A stretch of DNA of 64,000 nt, taken from Candidatus Amarobacter glycogenicus. Lineage in GTDB: Bacteria; Chloroflexota; Dehalococcoidia; Tepidiformales; Tepidiformaceae. Shown here piece by piece: positions 34,031 through 42,280 of the stretch. The notes beneath the pieces were generated by a model. It was given only the letters and a program-made list of their open reading frames with translations. It ran no database searches and was not told the DNA's origin. A program made the translations under genes and the position numbers. The stretch covers positions 148,501 to 212,500 of the forward strand of contig JADJZF010000006.1 of the NCBI GenBank assembly GCA_016719395.1. Reading direction: 5' to 3'. Each line of letters opens with the position of its first letter. The first letter of the stretch is position 1.

Positions 34031-34939
34031 CTACTTCGCGAACGGGTTGGCGACGCCGTACTCTTCGGCGAGCAAGCGCAGGAAGTCCCTGATTGGCGGC
34101 GCCAGGATGCGCCCCCGGAGGACGTGGACGCCCACCTCCCGCTGTGTCGGCTGCTCCATCTCCTTGATCTCCACCTGCACCAGCGTCCCCGCCGCGAGTT
34201 CCCGCTTGATCGAGATCTCTGGAAGGATGCTGACGCCCAGGCCCGCCTCGACCAGGTACTTCGTTGCCTCCATCAGGTCGAGTTCCATCACCGACTCGGG
34301 CACGACCCCGGCCCGCAGGAACATGCTGTAGATCAGGCTGTGATAGCTCGAGCTGCGCTCGAAGAAGAGGAATGGTTCCTTGCCGACTTCGGCGATCGTG
34401 GCTCTTCCCCGCTTCGCGAACGGGTGGTCGGGCGCCACCACAAGCGCGAGGTCGTCGTTATACAAGTGGAGCGAATCGACTTCGGGGTGCTGCGTGAGCC
34501 GCGTAACGGCGACGTGGATCTCTCCGGCGAGGAGCTTCTCCATCTGGTCTTCCGTCTGCCCCGTCGTCATATGTACGTGGACGCGAGGCCGCGTCTCGCG
34601 GAAGTGCTTCAGGACGGTTGGAAGAACGTAGGTCGCGATCGAGGAGCTTGCCCCGATGCGGATGCTGCCGATATCGCCGTGGCGGACTGCCTCGATGGCG
34701 TCGGTGCCTTCCTGGACGGCAGTTAGCGCCCGCTGGGCGTGGGGCATGAAAGCGTGCCCGGCGTCAGTGAGCGTGACGCTGCGCCCGGTCCTTTCGAAGA
34801 GGCGTTCGCCGATCTCTCGCTCCAGAGACTGGATGCGGGCGGTGACCGAAGGCTGAGTGAGAAACAGGGCTTCTGCCGCTCGGCTGAACGAGCGGTGGTG
34901 CGCTACCTGGATGAAGGCTTCGAGCTGGGCGAGTTCCAA
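34031..34939 (-). CDS. LysR-family transcriptional regulator
   Basis: 302 aa. The N-terminal winged helix-turn-helix is clear: F-S-R-A-A-E-A-L-F-L-T-Q-P-S-V-T-A-R-I near residue 18, then a co-inducer-binding domain starting at I-R-I-G-A-S-S-S-I. Overall closest in style to CysL/CbbR types. TTG start with GGGAGGAG upstream. It lies 35 bp after the ferredoxin gene on the same strand, so co-transcription is likely. Confidence 0.88.
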   Translation of the reverse strand: MELAQLEAFIQVAHHRSFSRAAEALFLTQPSVTARIQSLEREIGERLFERTGRSVTLTDAGHAFMPHAQRALTAVQEGTDAIEAVRHGDIGSIRIGASSSIATYVLPTVLKHFRETRPRVHVHMTTGQTEDQMEKLLAGEIHVAVTRLTQHPEVDSLHLYNDDLALVVAPDHPFAKRGRATIAEVGKEPFLFFERSSSYHSLIYSMFLRAGVVPESVMELDLMEATKYLVEAGLGVSILPEISIKRELAAGTLVQVEIKEMEQPTQREVGVHVLRGRILAPPIRDFLRLLAEEYGVANPFAK

Positions 34940-34974
34940 ATGGGCTCCTCCCGGGGTTCACCCGGTGGTGTGGT

Positions 34975-35214
34975 CTAGCGGAAGAAGTCCGCGTTGATCG
35001 CGATGTAGCGGCGCCGGTCCCCCTCCAGCGCGTTCTCATCGAAGATCGCGGTGACGGGGCACGCCAGTTCGCACGCAGCACAGTCGATGCACGTGTCTGG
35101 GTTGATAAAGTACTGCCCCGAATCCTCCGTCGTGTGGATGCAGTCGACGGGGCAGACATCGACGCACGAGGCGTCTTTCACGCCGATGCAGGGCTCGGTG
35201 ATGACGTACGGCAA
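34975..35214 (-). CDS. Seven-iron (3Fe-4S/4Fe-4S) ferredoxin
   Basis: 79 aa. The N-terminal cluster motif C-x7-C-x3-C-P-V-D-C and the second motif C-I-D-C-A-A-C-E-L-A-C-P match the Azotobacter FdI / mycobacterial FdxA type. Low-potential electron carrier in the cytoplasm. TTG start with GAGGGAG upstream. It sits between a 2Fe-2S ferredoxin and lysR. Confidence 0.9.
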   Translation of the reverse strand: MPYVITEPCIGVKDASCVDVCPVDCIHTTEDSGQYFINPDTCIDCAACELACPVTAIFDENALEGDRRRYIAINADFFR

Positions 35215-35231
35215 GGCGTGGCTCCCTCTCG

Positions 35232-35549
35232 CTACAGCGTATCGCGACGCACGCCAACTTTATACACGACGATATCGCCTTCGACACGAGCCTGGCAGGC
35301 CAGCCGGAGACGCGGGTCCTGCACTGAAGCCTGACCGCGCTGGCGGACCAGGTTCGAACGCTCGAACCGGCCCATCTGGCTCAGCCGGCCCACGCCCGAG
35401 ACCACCTCCATCGCGCAGTTCGTGCACTCACCGTTGCGGTTGCATCCCACCGGCCACCAGTAGCCGGCCGCGTTCGCCGCGTCCATCACGGTCTCGTTCA
35501 ACGGAGCTTCGAATTCGACATCGAGGGGCTCGACGCGCACGCGTGGCAT
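35232..35549 (-). CDS. 2Fe-2S ferredoxin
   Basis: 105 aa. C-N-R-N-G-E-C-T-N-C near residue 36 (C-x5-C-x2-C) plus C in R-L-A-C-Q near residue 84 are the four ligands of a plant-type 2Fe-2S cluster. It ends 17 bp before the seven-iron ferredoxin, so the two carriers are probably made together. Partner enzyme not in view. Confidence 0.88.
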   Translation of the reverse strand: MPRVRVEPLDVEFEAPLNETVMDAANAAGYWWPVGCNRNGECTNCAMEVVSGVGRLSQMGRFERSNLVRQRGQASVQDPRLRLACQARVEGDIVVYKVGVRRDTL

Positions 35550-35609
35550 GGACCGATTGTGGAGTCCCGGCCAGGGACTGTCGATCCTGCAGAAGGGGAT
35601 CCCGCGGCG

Positions 35610-36398
35610 CTATCGATTGAACGTAGGAGGCCGCTTCTCCATGAATGCCGCGACGGCCTCCGAATGATCCGGCAGCCGCCGCGCGATCTGGTCGCGCAGG
35701 TTCTCTCGCTCCATCACGGCTTCGAGGTCTGGGTCGAGCGGGTTTTTGCGCAGCAGTTCCTTGATCATCATGACGGCGCCCGTCGGGTTGTCAGCGATTT
35801 CGGTCGCTTTCGTCAGCGCCGTGTCGAAGAGCTCCTCGGGTTCCGTAACCTGGGTGACGAGTCCCATTCCGAGTGCCTCCGCCGCACCCACCATGCGTCC
35901 CGTGAGGCACATGTCGGTGCCGTTTCCCACCCCCACGAGCTGGGCGAGGAGCCGGGTCGAACCGAGCTCGGGCATGAGCCCCATTTTGATGAACCGGATG
36001 CTCATCTGGGCTCGTGTAGAAGCGATCCGGACATCGAACGGGAGGATCATCGTCAGGCCCACGCCGACTGCGTACCCGTTGATCGCTGCGACCGTCGGCT
36101 TGGATTCGCGGATGACGTGCGTGAAGCTGACGCCTCCGCGTTGAAGCTGTTGGCCGCTTCCTTCGGCGTTCTCGCGCACACGGTTGGCGAATCCGCCCAT
36201 GTCGGCGCCGGCGCAGAAAGCCCGCCCCTCGGCCGTGACCAGGATCGCTCCAATCGCAGGGTCGGCGTTCCAGCGCGAGACCTGGTCCTGGATCTCGGCG
36301 CCCATCTGGCCAGTCCAGGCGTTCAGTTTCTCGGGCCGGTTGAGCGTGATAATGCCCACCCGTCCCCTGGTGGTTGTGAGGACCTGTTCGTATGCCAC
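35610..36398 (-). CDS. Enoyl-CoA hydratase/isomerase (crotonase) family protein
   Basis: 262 aa. Oxyanion-hole segments A-F-C-A-G-A-D near residue 61 and G-Y-A-V-G-V-G near 108; the motif G-L-M-P-E-L-G-S-T-R near 140 resembles PaaG-type isomerases more than classical hydratases. It acts on acyl-CoA thioesters in fatty acid or aromatic degradation. GTG start with CGGAGG upstream. Substrate and exact reaction uncertain. Confidence 0.87.
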   Translation of the reverse strand: MAYEQVLTTTRGRVGIITLNRPEKLNAWTGQMGAEIQDQVSRWNADPAIGAILVTAEGRAFCAGADMGGFANRVRENAEGSGQQLQRGGVSFTHVIRESKPTVAAINGYAVGVGLTMILPFDVRIASTRAQMSIRFIKMGLMPELGSTRLLAQLVGVGNGTDMCLTGRMVGAAEALGMGLVTQVTEPEELFDTALTKATEIADNPTGAVMMIKELLRKNPLDPDLEAVMERENLRDQIARRLPDHSEAVAAFMEKRPPTFNR

Positions 36399-36488
36399 TC
36401 CGCACCTCCGTTTTCGGCACCGGGATAGTGGAGGATGGCCGGTTGGAATGCAAAGCAGGCCGTTCGGCAGAAGCGGCGTGAGCTAGGT

Positions 36489-36923
36489 CTACCGCCGGAT
36501 CCAAACCCGCCTAATCACGACCGTCTCACTCACCGCACCCGCATGCGGGAAGGGGTCGACCGCGGCTGCCTGCGCCGGCACGGTCACTTCGCGCGAAGCA
36601 GCGTTGCGCCTTCCAGAAGCCCTCGGCTTCCCGGTGACCGCGTTCAGGGCCTTCTTACCGGCCTGGCGAGCCAGGTACTTGCCGGTGAGGCTTACGCCGA
36701 TCTGCAGGGCCGTCCCGACGGCCATCGCCGTGGCGGCCTTTTTCACAGGGGCCGGCAGGGCCGCGCGCTGGCGCTCCGGCCGCACAGGAAGCGCGGCCGC
36801 CGGCGCCGCCACGATGGCGGTATCGCGAATGGCGGCGAGGAACATTCCGCACTGGCGGCAGTAGTTGTCGTCGGGCTGGTAGTCCGCCTGGCAATCCGGG
36901 CAGTTCGGCAGTGTTTGGGCCAT
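36489..36923 (-). CDS. Zinc-ribbon protein, hypothetical
   Basis: 144 aa. The N-terminal ribbon C8-P-D-C11 ... Y-C22-R-Q-C25-G is followed by an Ala/Pro-rich linker, an amphipathic or weakly hydrophobic segment (A-M-A-V-G-T-A-L-Q-I-G-V-S-L) and a basic tail. The ATG lies 7 nt after a perfect TATAAT (36931-36936 on the plus strand reads ATTATA) with no Shine-Dalgarno site, the best leaderless example in the window. Confidence 0.6.
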   Translation of the reverse strand: MAQTLPNCPDCQADYQPDDNYCRQCGMFLAAIRDTAIVAAPAAALPVRPERQRAALPAPVKKAATAMAVGTALQIGVSLTGKYLARQAGKKALNAVTGKPRASGRRNAASREVTVPAQAAAVDPFPHAGAVSETVVIRRVWIRR

Positions 36924-36931
36924 GCGCGCGA

Positions 36932-37723
36932 TTATAGGGGGCGTGTCGAGTGGACGGCGCGTTCCACCGCTTCTGTGAGGTCCAGGGGTTCAGATGGAGG
37001 GATCGCGAGTTTACCTTCGGCGACTACCCGCAGTGTTTCGACCAGGAACGGGCGCTCGCGCGCAACCCCCCTGGCCCGGATGTCTGAGTAGAGCGGCATG
37101 CCCATGATCTCGTCCAGGCTGGCCGCATCGATGCCGCTGCCGGAGAGGGAGTCCCAGGCAGCTTCGTTGGCCGAGTCCTGGATCGCGAAGCGGCAGAAGC
37201 TGACTGCAGGCCCGCGGTCTACGTCGCCGGTCACGAGGTTCATCATGCAACCCGAATCGAGTGACTGCGTCCGCATCAGCTCGGCGATGACCTCCTGGTA
37301 CGTGCCAATCGGGCCATCGGGGAGCGCAGGATGGTCGTTAATGAACGTGTAGCGGCTGAAGAGTGGTTCCGTCGCGATGAGCATGTAGCCGAACATCACG
37401 CCCAGGGCGAAGTCGTACTTCGCCAGAGCACTCGCCACCTGCCGGTCGTGGTCGAAGCGCCAGGGCTGCAGTGGCTCGCCTGCCTTTCCGACTCTGCCTC
37501 CCGCAGCCTTACGGAACCGGACCGAGGAGTGTGCCTCCACCGCGATGCCGTGACGCTCCGCCATGGCGATGAGCCGGTCCGTCGCCTCGGATTCGCCCCG
37601 GTCGCGGTTGACGTACACCACCGCAATCTCCACAGGCAGGCCAGCGTCGATGGCCTTCAGGGAGTACTCGAGCGCCCCATACGACCCGGGTCCGCGGCCG
37701 GTGGTGAGCCATGCAATCTTCAT
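36932..37723 (-). CDS. Formyltransferase-family protein (PurN/Fmt-like N-terminal fold)
   Basis: 263 aa. I-N-D-H-P-A-L-P-D-G-P-I-G near residue 128 resembles the formyltransferase N-x-H-P-A-L-L-P motif, with Asp inserted next to the catalytic Asn-His, and the later C-M-M-N-L-V-T-G-D-V-D-R-G-P matches the D-x-G-P element that carries the catalytic aspartate. The N-terminal Rossmann start K-I-A-W-L-T-T-G-R-G-P-G fits. It may formylate a sugar nucleotide or purine precursor. It is downstream of xseB on the same strand (7-bp gap). Confidence 0.65.
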   Translation of the reverse strand: MKIAWLTTGRGPGSYGALEYSLKAIDAGLPVEIAVVYVNRDRGESEATDRLIAMAERHGIAVEAHSSVRFRKAAGGRVGKAGEPLQPWRFDHDRQVASALAKYDFALGVMFGYMLIATEPLFSRYTFINDHPALPDGPIGTYQEVIAELMRTQSLDSGCMMNLVTGDVDRGPAVSFCRFAIQDSANEAAWDSLSGSGIDAASLDEIMGMPLYSDIRARGVARERPFLVETLRVVAEGKLAIPPSEPLDLTEAVERAVHSTRPL

Positions 37724-37730
37724 CGAGCGT

Positions 37731-37973
37731 TCACTCGTCCGCCTCGTAACCTGCCTCGACTTCCCTCAACTGGAATTCGTCTTCGTCCATGCGTCCCTGG
37801 AGGGTTCTTACCTGCAGTTCCGCTTTCTCGAGGATGACCCGGAGTTGGTCCACCAGCTTTGTACCCTCTTCGTACAGCTTGAGCGATGCCTCGAGGGGCA
37901 GGTTCCCCTGTTCGAGCTTGCGGGCCTTCTCTTCGAGGGCTGCGTAGAGGGCTTCGAATGTTGGTTCGGGCAT
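37731..37973 (-). CDS. xseB: Exodeoxyribonuclease VII small subunit
   Basis: 80 aa. F-E-A-L-Y-A-A-L-E near residue 6, L-E-Q-G-N-L-P-L-E-A-S-L-K-L-Y-E-E-G near residue 20: the two-helix XseB signature. It caps the XseA helical arms. It follows xseA by 4 bp, in the usual xseA-xseB order. Confidence 0.93.
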   Translation of the reverse strand: MPEPTFEALYAALEEKARKLEQGNLPLEASLKLYEEGTKLVDQLRVILEKAELQVRTLQGRMDEDEFQLREVEAGYEADE

Positions 37974-37977
37974 GGGG

Positions 37978-39166
37978 TCAACTCACCTCAGCCCAGAATG
38001 CGCCATCCGCCACCGATACGGAAAGCCGGTCGCCGGGCTTCACCTTGCGCGCGCTGTTGACCACCGGCTTCTTCCCTGACAGTTCCTTCTGGACGATGGC
38101 GAAGCCGCGGGCGAGCGTGGCCATCGGGTTCAGCGAATCGATCCGGGCGGCCACGTTCTCGAAGCGCGCACGGTCTGCGGCACAGCGCCGCTCGAGGCCG
38201 GCCTGCATGTCCCGAACCAGCGAGCGCACGTTGATTGCCAGGCCCACTGGGTCCGGCGCCGCGTATTGGATGCGCCGGAGCTGGGATTCCACCCGGCCCG
38301 CCTGCTCCGGGCGCTCCGCGAGCAGCAGAAGCCATCTGGCGGTCGATTGACCGCAGCGCCTGCTCCATCTGGGCTGCATCTGGTACCGCACGTTCGGCGG
38401 CCGCGCTGGGCGTCGGCGCGCGCAGATCGGCCACCAGGTCCGCGATCGTGACGTCGGTCTCGTGGCCAACGCCCAGGACGACCGGGACCGGGAACCCGTA
38501 GATCGCCCGCGCTACGCGCTCGTCGTTGAAAGCCGAGAGGTCTTCGGCGCTGCCGCCGCCACGCGCGACGATTGCCAGGTCGAGGGCTGGTTCCTTCGCC
38601 AGTCGTTTCAAGGCCGCGGTCACCTGCCCGGCGGCCTGTTCGCCCTGCACCAGCGCCGGCGACAGCAGGATCGTGGCGAGGGGCCACCGCCGGGCGAGCA
38701 CATTGCGGATGTCCTGCAGCGCAGCGCCCGTCGGAGAGGTGACGAGGCCGATGGTGCGCGGAAAGCGCGGGAGGGGCCGTTTGCGCGCGGGGTCAAACAG
38801 TCCTTCGGCTTCCAGGCGTAGCCGCAGTTCTTCGAATTTCGCCGCGAGAATGCCCACACCCTCCGGCCGCACGAAGTCTGCGACGAACTGCAGTTCCCCC
38901 CGCTGCGGATAGATGGTGATGCGCCCATGGGCGATCACTCTCTCGCCGTCCTTCAACTGGAAACCGGACATGTTGTCGCGAAAGAGGACCGTGCGCAGCG
39001 CAGCGTTCGCGTCCTTCAGCGAAAAGTAGCGGTGCCCCACCTGCGAGCGCGAGTAGTTCGAGACCTCTCCCTGGATCCAGAGGTCGCTGAAGAACTCGTT
39101 GGCTTCGAGGACCTCTCGAAGGAATGAGACGACGGCGGAAACGGAGAGGGCGGAAGGAGGGTTCAT
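37978..39166 (-). CDS. xseA: Exodeoxyribonuclease VII large subunit (frameshifted)
   Basis: From ATG 39166. The N-terminal OB domain (F-F-S-D-L-W-I-Q-G-E-V-S-N), the catalytic region (T-S-P-T-G-A-A, A-R-G-G-G-S-A-E-D-L, G-V-G-H-E-T-D) and the start of the helical arm are in one frame to about 38335. The remaining arm and end (L-N-P-M-A-T-L-A-R-G-F-A-I-V) are in the next frame down to 37978. The span is 1189 nt, one more than a multiple of three, so one extra base lies near 38310-38345. Degrades single-stranded DNA with XseB. Function in the cell depends on whether the indel is real. Confidence 0.85.
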
Positions 39167-39242
39167 ACGCGATTGCTCGGTGTCCGGTGCTGGAATGCAC
39201 AGGTTAAACGCAGAGGCGCGAAGAGCGCAGGTGCGGGACACA

Positions 39243-39608
39243 CTACTGATCGAACGCGAGCCGGAGTTCCCCGGCGACGGCAGCGAGCTGCCGGTCGAGC
39301 GTCCAAAGGCGTGTGTCGCCTGCAAGGGCGGCCGAAGCAAGAAGATGGACATCGATGTAGCCGACGCCCCTCCCCATCAACGCCCGGGCTTCGATGAATT
39401 GGAGCGCTTCCCGGCCAGTCGCCACCGGAACCGACGGGAGGTCCCCGAGAAGCGCCAACACCTCTGCGCGGTTCTTCAGGTTGCCGCATGCAAGTTCGCC
39501 GATGACGAACGGATGAACCGTGACGATGCCGTCCTCAAGCATCGATGCGAGCTGTTTGTGGCCGGCCCGCAAGTACTCGATCCAGACCGACGAATCGACG
39601 AGGATCAC
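39243..39608 (-). CDS. vapC: VapC-type PIN-domain ribonuclease toxin
   Basis: 121 aa. Acidic PIN residues are visible: D5 in V-D-S-S-V-W, E38 in G-E-L-A-C-G, D86 in G-Y-I-D-V and D98/D105 in A-G-D-T-R-L-W-T-L-D. VapC toxins cleave RNA, often tRNA or rRNA. The start overlaps the antitoxin stop by 4 nt, as in vapBC operons. Confidence 0.9.
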   Translation of the reverse strand: MILVDSSVWIEYLRAGHKQLASMLEDGIVTVHPFVIGELACGNLKNRAEVLALLGDLPSVPVATGREALQFIEARALMGRGVGYIDVHLLASAALAGDTRLWTLDRQLAAVAGELRLAFDQ

Positions 39609-39799
39609 TCCGGGGCGCGGCGCCGCGGGATGTCTTCCAGTTGCGGCTCCGTTCCGCCCAGCCGGGCCAGCCGCCGGGCACTCTCCCGTTCCACGAGCGC
39701 GACCAGCGCGAGGCGCAAGAGGGAACTCCGCTCAGTCATGCCCGTCAGTTGCTGGGCTACCCTGAGCAGTTCTTCGTCCAAAGTGACTGTCGTCCGCAC
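39605..39799 (-). CDS. vapB: VapB-type antitoxin (ribbon-helix-helix)
   Basis: 64 aa from GTG 39799. R-T-T-V-T-L-D-E-E-L at the N-terminus is the DNA-binding strand of an Arc/MetJ-type RHH protein, followed by L-T-G-M-T-E-R-S-S-L-L-R-L-A-L. The C-terminal tail would bind VapC. GAAGGTG lies close before the start. A promoter with a palindrome over its -10 is immediately upstream, consistent with autoregulation. Confidence 0.82.
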   Translation of the reverse strand: MRTTVTLDEELLRVAQQLTGMTERSSLLRLALVALVERESARRLARLGGTEPQLEDIPRRRAPE

Positions 39800-39810
39800 G
39801 GTTCACCTTC

Positions 39811-39828
39811 CCGCATCAAATGATGCGG
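39811..39828. promoter_or_regulatory. VapBC operator palindrome
   Basis: CCGCATCA and TGATGCGG form an uninterrupted 18-bp palindrome with AA at the centre, 12 bp upstream of the vapB start. It covers the -10 hexamer, so binding of VapB or VapBC would block RNA polymerase. Half-site-like GATGC recurs at 39833-39838 on the plus strand. Confidence 0.65.
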
Positions 39829-39848
39829 TTTTCGATGCACGATTTCAA
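39820..39848 (-). promoter_or_regulatory. vapBC promoter
   Basis: On the minus strand TTGAAA (39848-39843), 17-bp spacer, CATCAT (39825-39820). The start codon at 39799 follows after 20 bp. The -10 lies inside the palindrome. Confidence 0.55.
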
Positions 39849-39935
39849 ATGCTCGCCCCCGCGAGCCCCCAGCCGCTCCGCGCATTCACCGATCTTGGTC
39901 TCCCGCACGCCCCCCGAGACTGGCGGCTCCCGCCC

Positions 39936-40496
39936 CTATTGAACCCGCTCGATGTAGCTCCCGGAATCGGTGTTCACCTTGATCCGGGCGCCTTCCTCCA
40001 GGAAGAGGGGCACCTGCACGACGAGGCCGGTTTCCAGCGTCGCCGGCTTTGTACCGCCGGTGGCGGTGTCGCCCTTGAACCCCGGGTCCGTCCGCGTGAT
40101 CGTCAGCTCAACCGAAATAGGGAGCTCGATGCCGATCACTTCATCGCCATAGAGGACGACTTCGCAGGTGTCGTTCTCTTTCAGGTACTTGTTGGCGTCA
40201 CCGACCTTTTCCGCTCCGACCGGGATCTGCTCGTAGTTCTCGGTGTTCATGAAGTAGTGGAACTGGTCGTCGGCGTACAGGTATTGCATCTCGCGCCGTT
40301 CGACGCGGGCACGATTGAACTTAGTCCCAGACTGGACGGTGTGCTCGATGATCGAGCCGCTGCGGACATCTCGCAGCTTGATCTTGACCTGGGCGGAGCC
40401 GCGGCCGGTCTTGATGTGGCTGTAGTCCATGATCGACCAGAGCTTGCCATCCATCTCGATGGTCGCGCCCTTCTTCAGTTCGGCGGTAGAAATCAC
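39936..40496 (-). CDS. efp: Elongation factor P
   Basis: 186 aa from GTG 40496, with AGGAG 9 nt upstream inside the end of the peptidase gene. It begins I-S-T-A-E-L-K-K-G, then I-M-D-Y-S-H-I-K-T-G-R-G-S-A, where the loop K-T-G-R-G carries the residue that is modified in some EF-Ps, and ends with the conserved I-K-V-N-T-D-S-G-S-Y-I-E-R. EF-P relieves ribosome stalling at polyproline. The downstream gene order aroQ-M24 peptidase-efp is a common bacterial arrangement. Confidence 0.95.
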   Translation of the reverse strand: MISTAELKKGATIEMDGKLWSIMDYSHIKTGRGSAQVKIKLRDVRSGSIIEHTVQSGTKFNRARVERREMQYLYADDQFHYFMNTENYEQIPVGAEKVGDANKYLKENDTCEVVLYGDEVIGIELPISVELTITRTDPGFKGDTATGGTKPATLETGLVVQVPLFLEEGARIKVNTDSGSYIERVQ

Positions 40497-40500
40497 GAAG

Positions 40501-41640
40501 TCACACTCCTGCTGGGGTGAGTTTGTTGGCTTTGCTGAGCACCCGGGCCCGGCCATTCTCGAGGGCGACCACGTCCTCGATGCGCACGCCGCCCCAACCG
40601 GGGAGATAGATGCCCGGTTCAATGGTAAACACCATTCCTTCTTCCAAGGTATCCGCGCCGCTCTTGCCGAGGTAGGGGTCTTCGTGGACGGCGAGGCCGA
40701 CCCCGTGTCCCAGCCCGTGTCCGAAGCGATCGCCGTAGCCCGCCCTGTCGATGACGTCCTGCGCCAGCATGTGGGCGGCGGTGGTCTTCATTCCCACCTC
40801 AACGCCCTCGATCGCGGCCCGCTGAGCCTCGAACACGACCTCGTAGATCTCGCGAAACTTCGCGTCTCGCTTGCCGAGGACGATGGTGCGCGTGAGGTCA
40901 CTGCAATAGCCGCCGGACTTCGCGCCCATATCGATGACGATCGGCCGGTCCGTGCCGACCGCCGCCGCGGTCGGGTGCGCATGGGGCATGGCGCCGTTCG
41001 GTCCGCCGGCCACGATCGTCTCGAAAGAGATGTCGTCCCCACCTTCGGCCTTTACGTTCGCCGCAAACATCTCAGCGGCCCGCACTTCGGTGGTCTCCGG
41101 TGTGAGGTCGCGTTCGAGCCCTTCGAAGGCGGCATCTGAGATGTCGATTGCCCGCTGGAGGAGGACGAGTTCCCCCGGGTCCTTCACCTTCCGGAGTCGC
41201 CCGATAATGTCCGGCGCCGGCAGCCACTTCGGCCGATCGGCCGCGGGAAGGGCGCGTGAGAGCGCCGTCAGGGAGAGCCGGCCGGCGTACGTCGTGTCAT
41301 GCGTTGCCAATCCGACGCGCTTCCCCGCGATCCCCGCTTCACCGGCAAACTTCGCGAACCATTCCTTGCGCCCGCCGAGTGCCGGGAAGACCTCGAAGCC
41401 GCGCGGGACGCACTCGCGCTCCGCCTGCTCGGTGTAGCGAAAGTCGGCAGCGATGATCGCCCGTTCCCGCGTGACGAGGACAACGCCCGCCGATCCCGTG
41501 AAGCCACTGGTGTAGTACCGCGATGCCATCCCCAGGTTCTCTTCTCCCGGGGAGGAGATCATCAGGGCATCGAGCTTCGCCTCATCCAGTGCCTCCCGGA
41601 TCCGATCGAGCCGAGCGTTTGGGCTTCTCTTTTTCGCCAA
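40501..41640 (-). CDS. pepP: M24 family Xaa-Pro aminopeptidase
   Basis: 379 aa from TTG 41640, with AAGGAG 6 nt upstream; the frame to 42702 is spurious. The N-terminal creatinase-like domain is followed by the pita-bread catalytic domain: D in I-V-I-D-M-G-A, D in Y-C-S-D-L-T-R-T, H in G-H-G-L-G-H-G-V-G-L, E in T-I-E-P-G-I-Y and E in V-R-I-E-D, a full dimetal site. Cleaves N-terminal residues before proline. Translation of efp begins 4 nt after its stop. pepQ is an alternative symbol. Confidence 0.88.
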   Translation of the reverse strand: MAKKRSPNARLDRIREALDEAKLDALMISSPGEENLGMASRYYTSGFTGSAGVVLVTRERAIIAADFRYTEQAERECVPRGFEVFPALGGRKEWFAKFAGEAGIAGKRVGLATHDTTYAGRLSLTALSRALPAADRPKWLPAPDIIGRLRKVKDPGELVLLQRAIDISDAAFEGLERDLTPETTEVRAAEMFAANVKAEGGDDISFETIVAGGPNGAMPHAHPTAAAVGTDRPIVIDMGAKSGGYCSDLTRTIVLGKRDAKFREIYEVVFEAQRAAIEGVEVGMKTTAAHMLAQDVIDRAGYGDRFGHGLGHGVGLAVHEDPYLGKSGADTLEEGMVFTIEPGIYLPGWGGVRIEDVVALENGRARVLSKANKLTPAGV

Positions 41641-41741
41641 CCCGTTCTCCTTGGGTCTTAAACCCGGCCTGCCAGGCCGCCACGCGAGAAGGTCGTCAGC
41701 CGAAGTCTCGTGCGTCCTGGCTCTTCCTGTCCGGAACCGTG

Positions 41742-42176
41742 CTACGCCCCCAAGTGGTCCAGGAGGAGGTTCGTCGCGAGAGTGTACCCATCGCGTCCGA
41801 GGCCGGTCACCTGACCGAGGCAGACCGGCGAGATGAGCGACCGATGCCGGAAGCCTTCTCGCGCGTGAGTATTCGAGATGTGGACCTCGACTACCGGGAT
41901 CTGGATCGCTTCGATGGCGTCCCGCAGCGCGACCGACGTGTGGGTGTATGCGCCGGCGTTGATGACGACGCCCTGGGCGAGCTTGCGGTTCTCGTGGAGG
42001 AAATCGATAAGCGAACCTTCGTGATTGCTCTGGAAGCACAGGACCGCGGCCCCTCGCGATCCTGCGGCGGCCGCCACGTCGGCTTCGATGTCGAGGAGCG
42101 TCGTCCGGCCGTAGGTCTCCGGCTTCCGTTCGCCGAGGAGGTTCAGGTTTGGGCCATGGACCAGGAGCAGGTTCAC
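41742..42176 (-). CDS. aroQ: 3-dehydroquinate dehydratase, type II
   Basis: 144 aa from GTG 42176. H-G-P-N-L-N-L-L-G-E-R near residue 7, S-N-H-E-G near 50, N-A-G-A-Y-T-H-T-S near 73 and H-I-S-N near 99 cover the active site, including the catalytic Tyr equivalent at about 22 (E-T-Y-G) and His in H-I-S-N. Third step of the shikimate pathway. The other aro genes are at 58.8-63.2 kb. It is followed by the peptidase and efp. Confidence 0.94.
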   Translation of the reverse strand: MNLLLVHGPNLNLLGERKPETYGRTTLLDIEADVAAAAGSRGAAVLCFQSNHEGSLIDFLHENRKLAQGVVINAGAYTHTSVALRDAIEAIQIPVVEVHISNTHAREGFRHRSLISPVCLGQVTGLGRDGYTLATNLLLDHLGA

Positions 42177-42280
42177 GATTCACGATCCACGATGTGCTGC
42201 GCAGGCGCCCTTGAATTGTCAGTTGGCGACCGGTGCTTGTCGATTGGATGGGGGAGACCCCTGCGCGAACGCGCCCGGAC

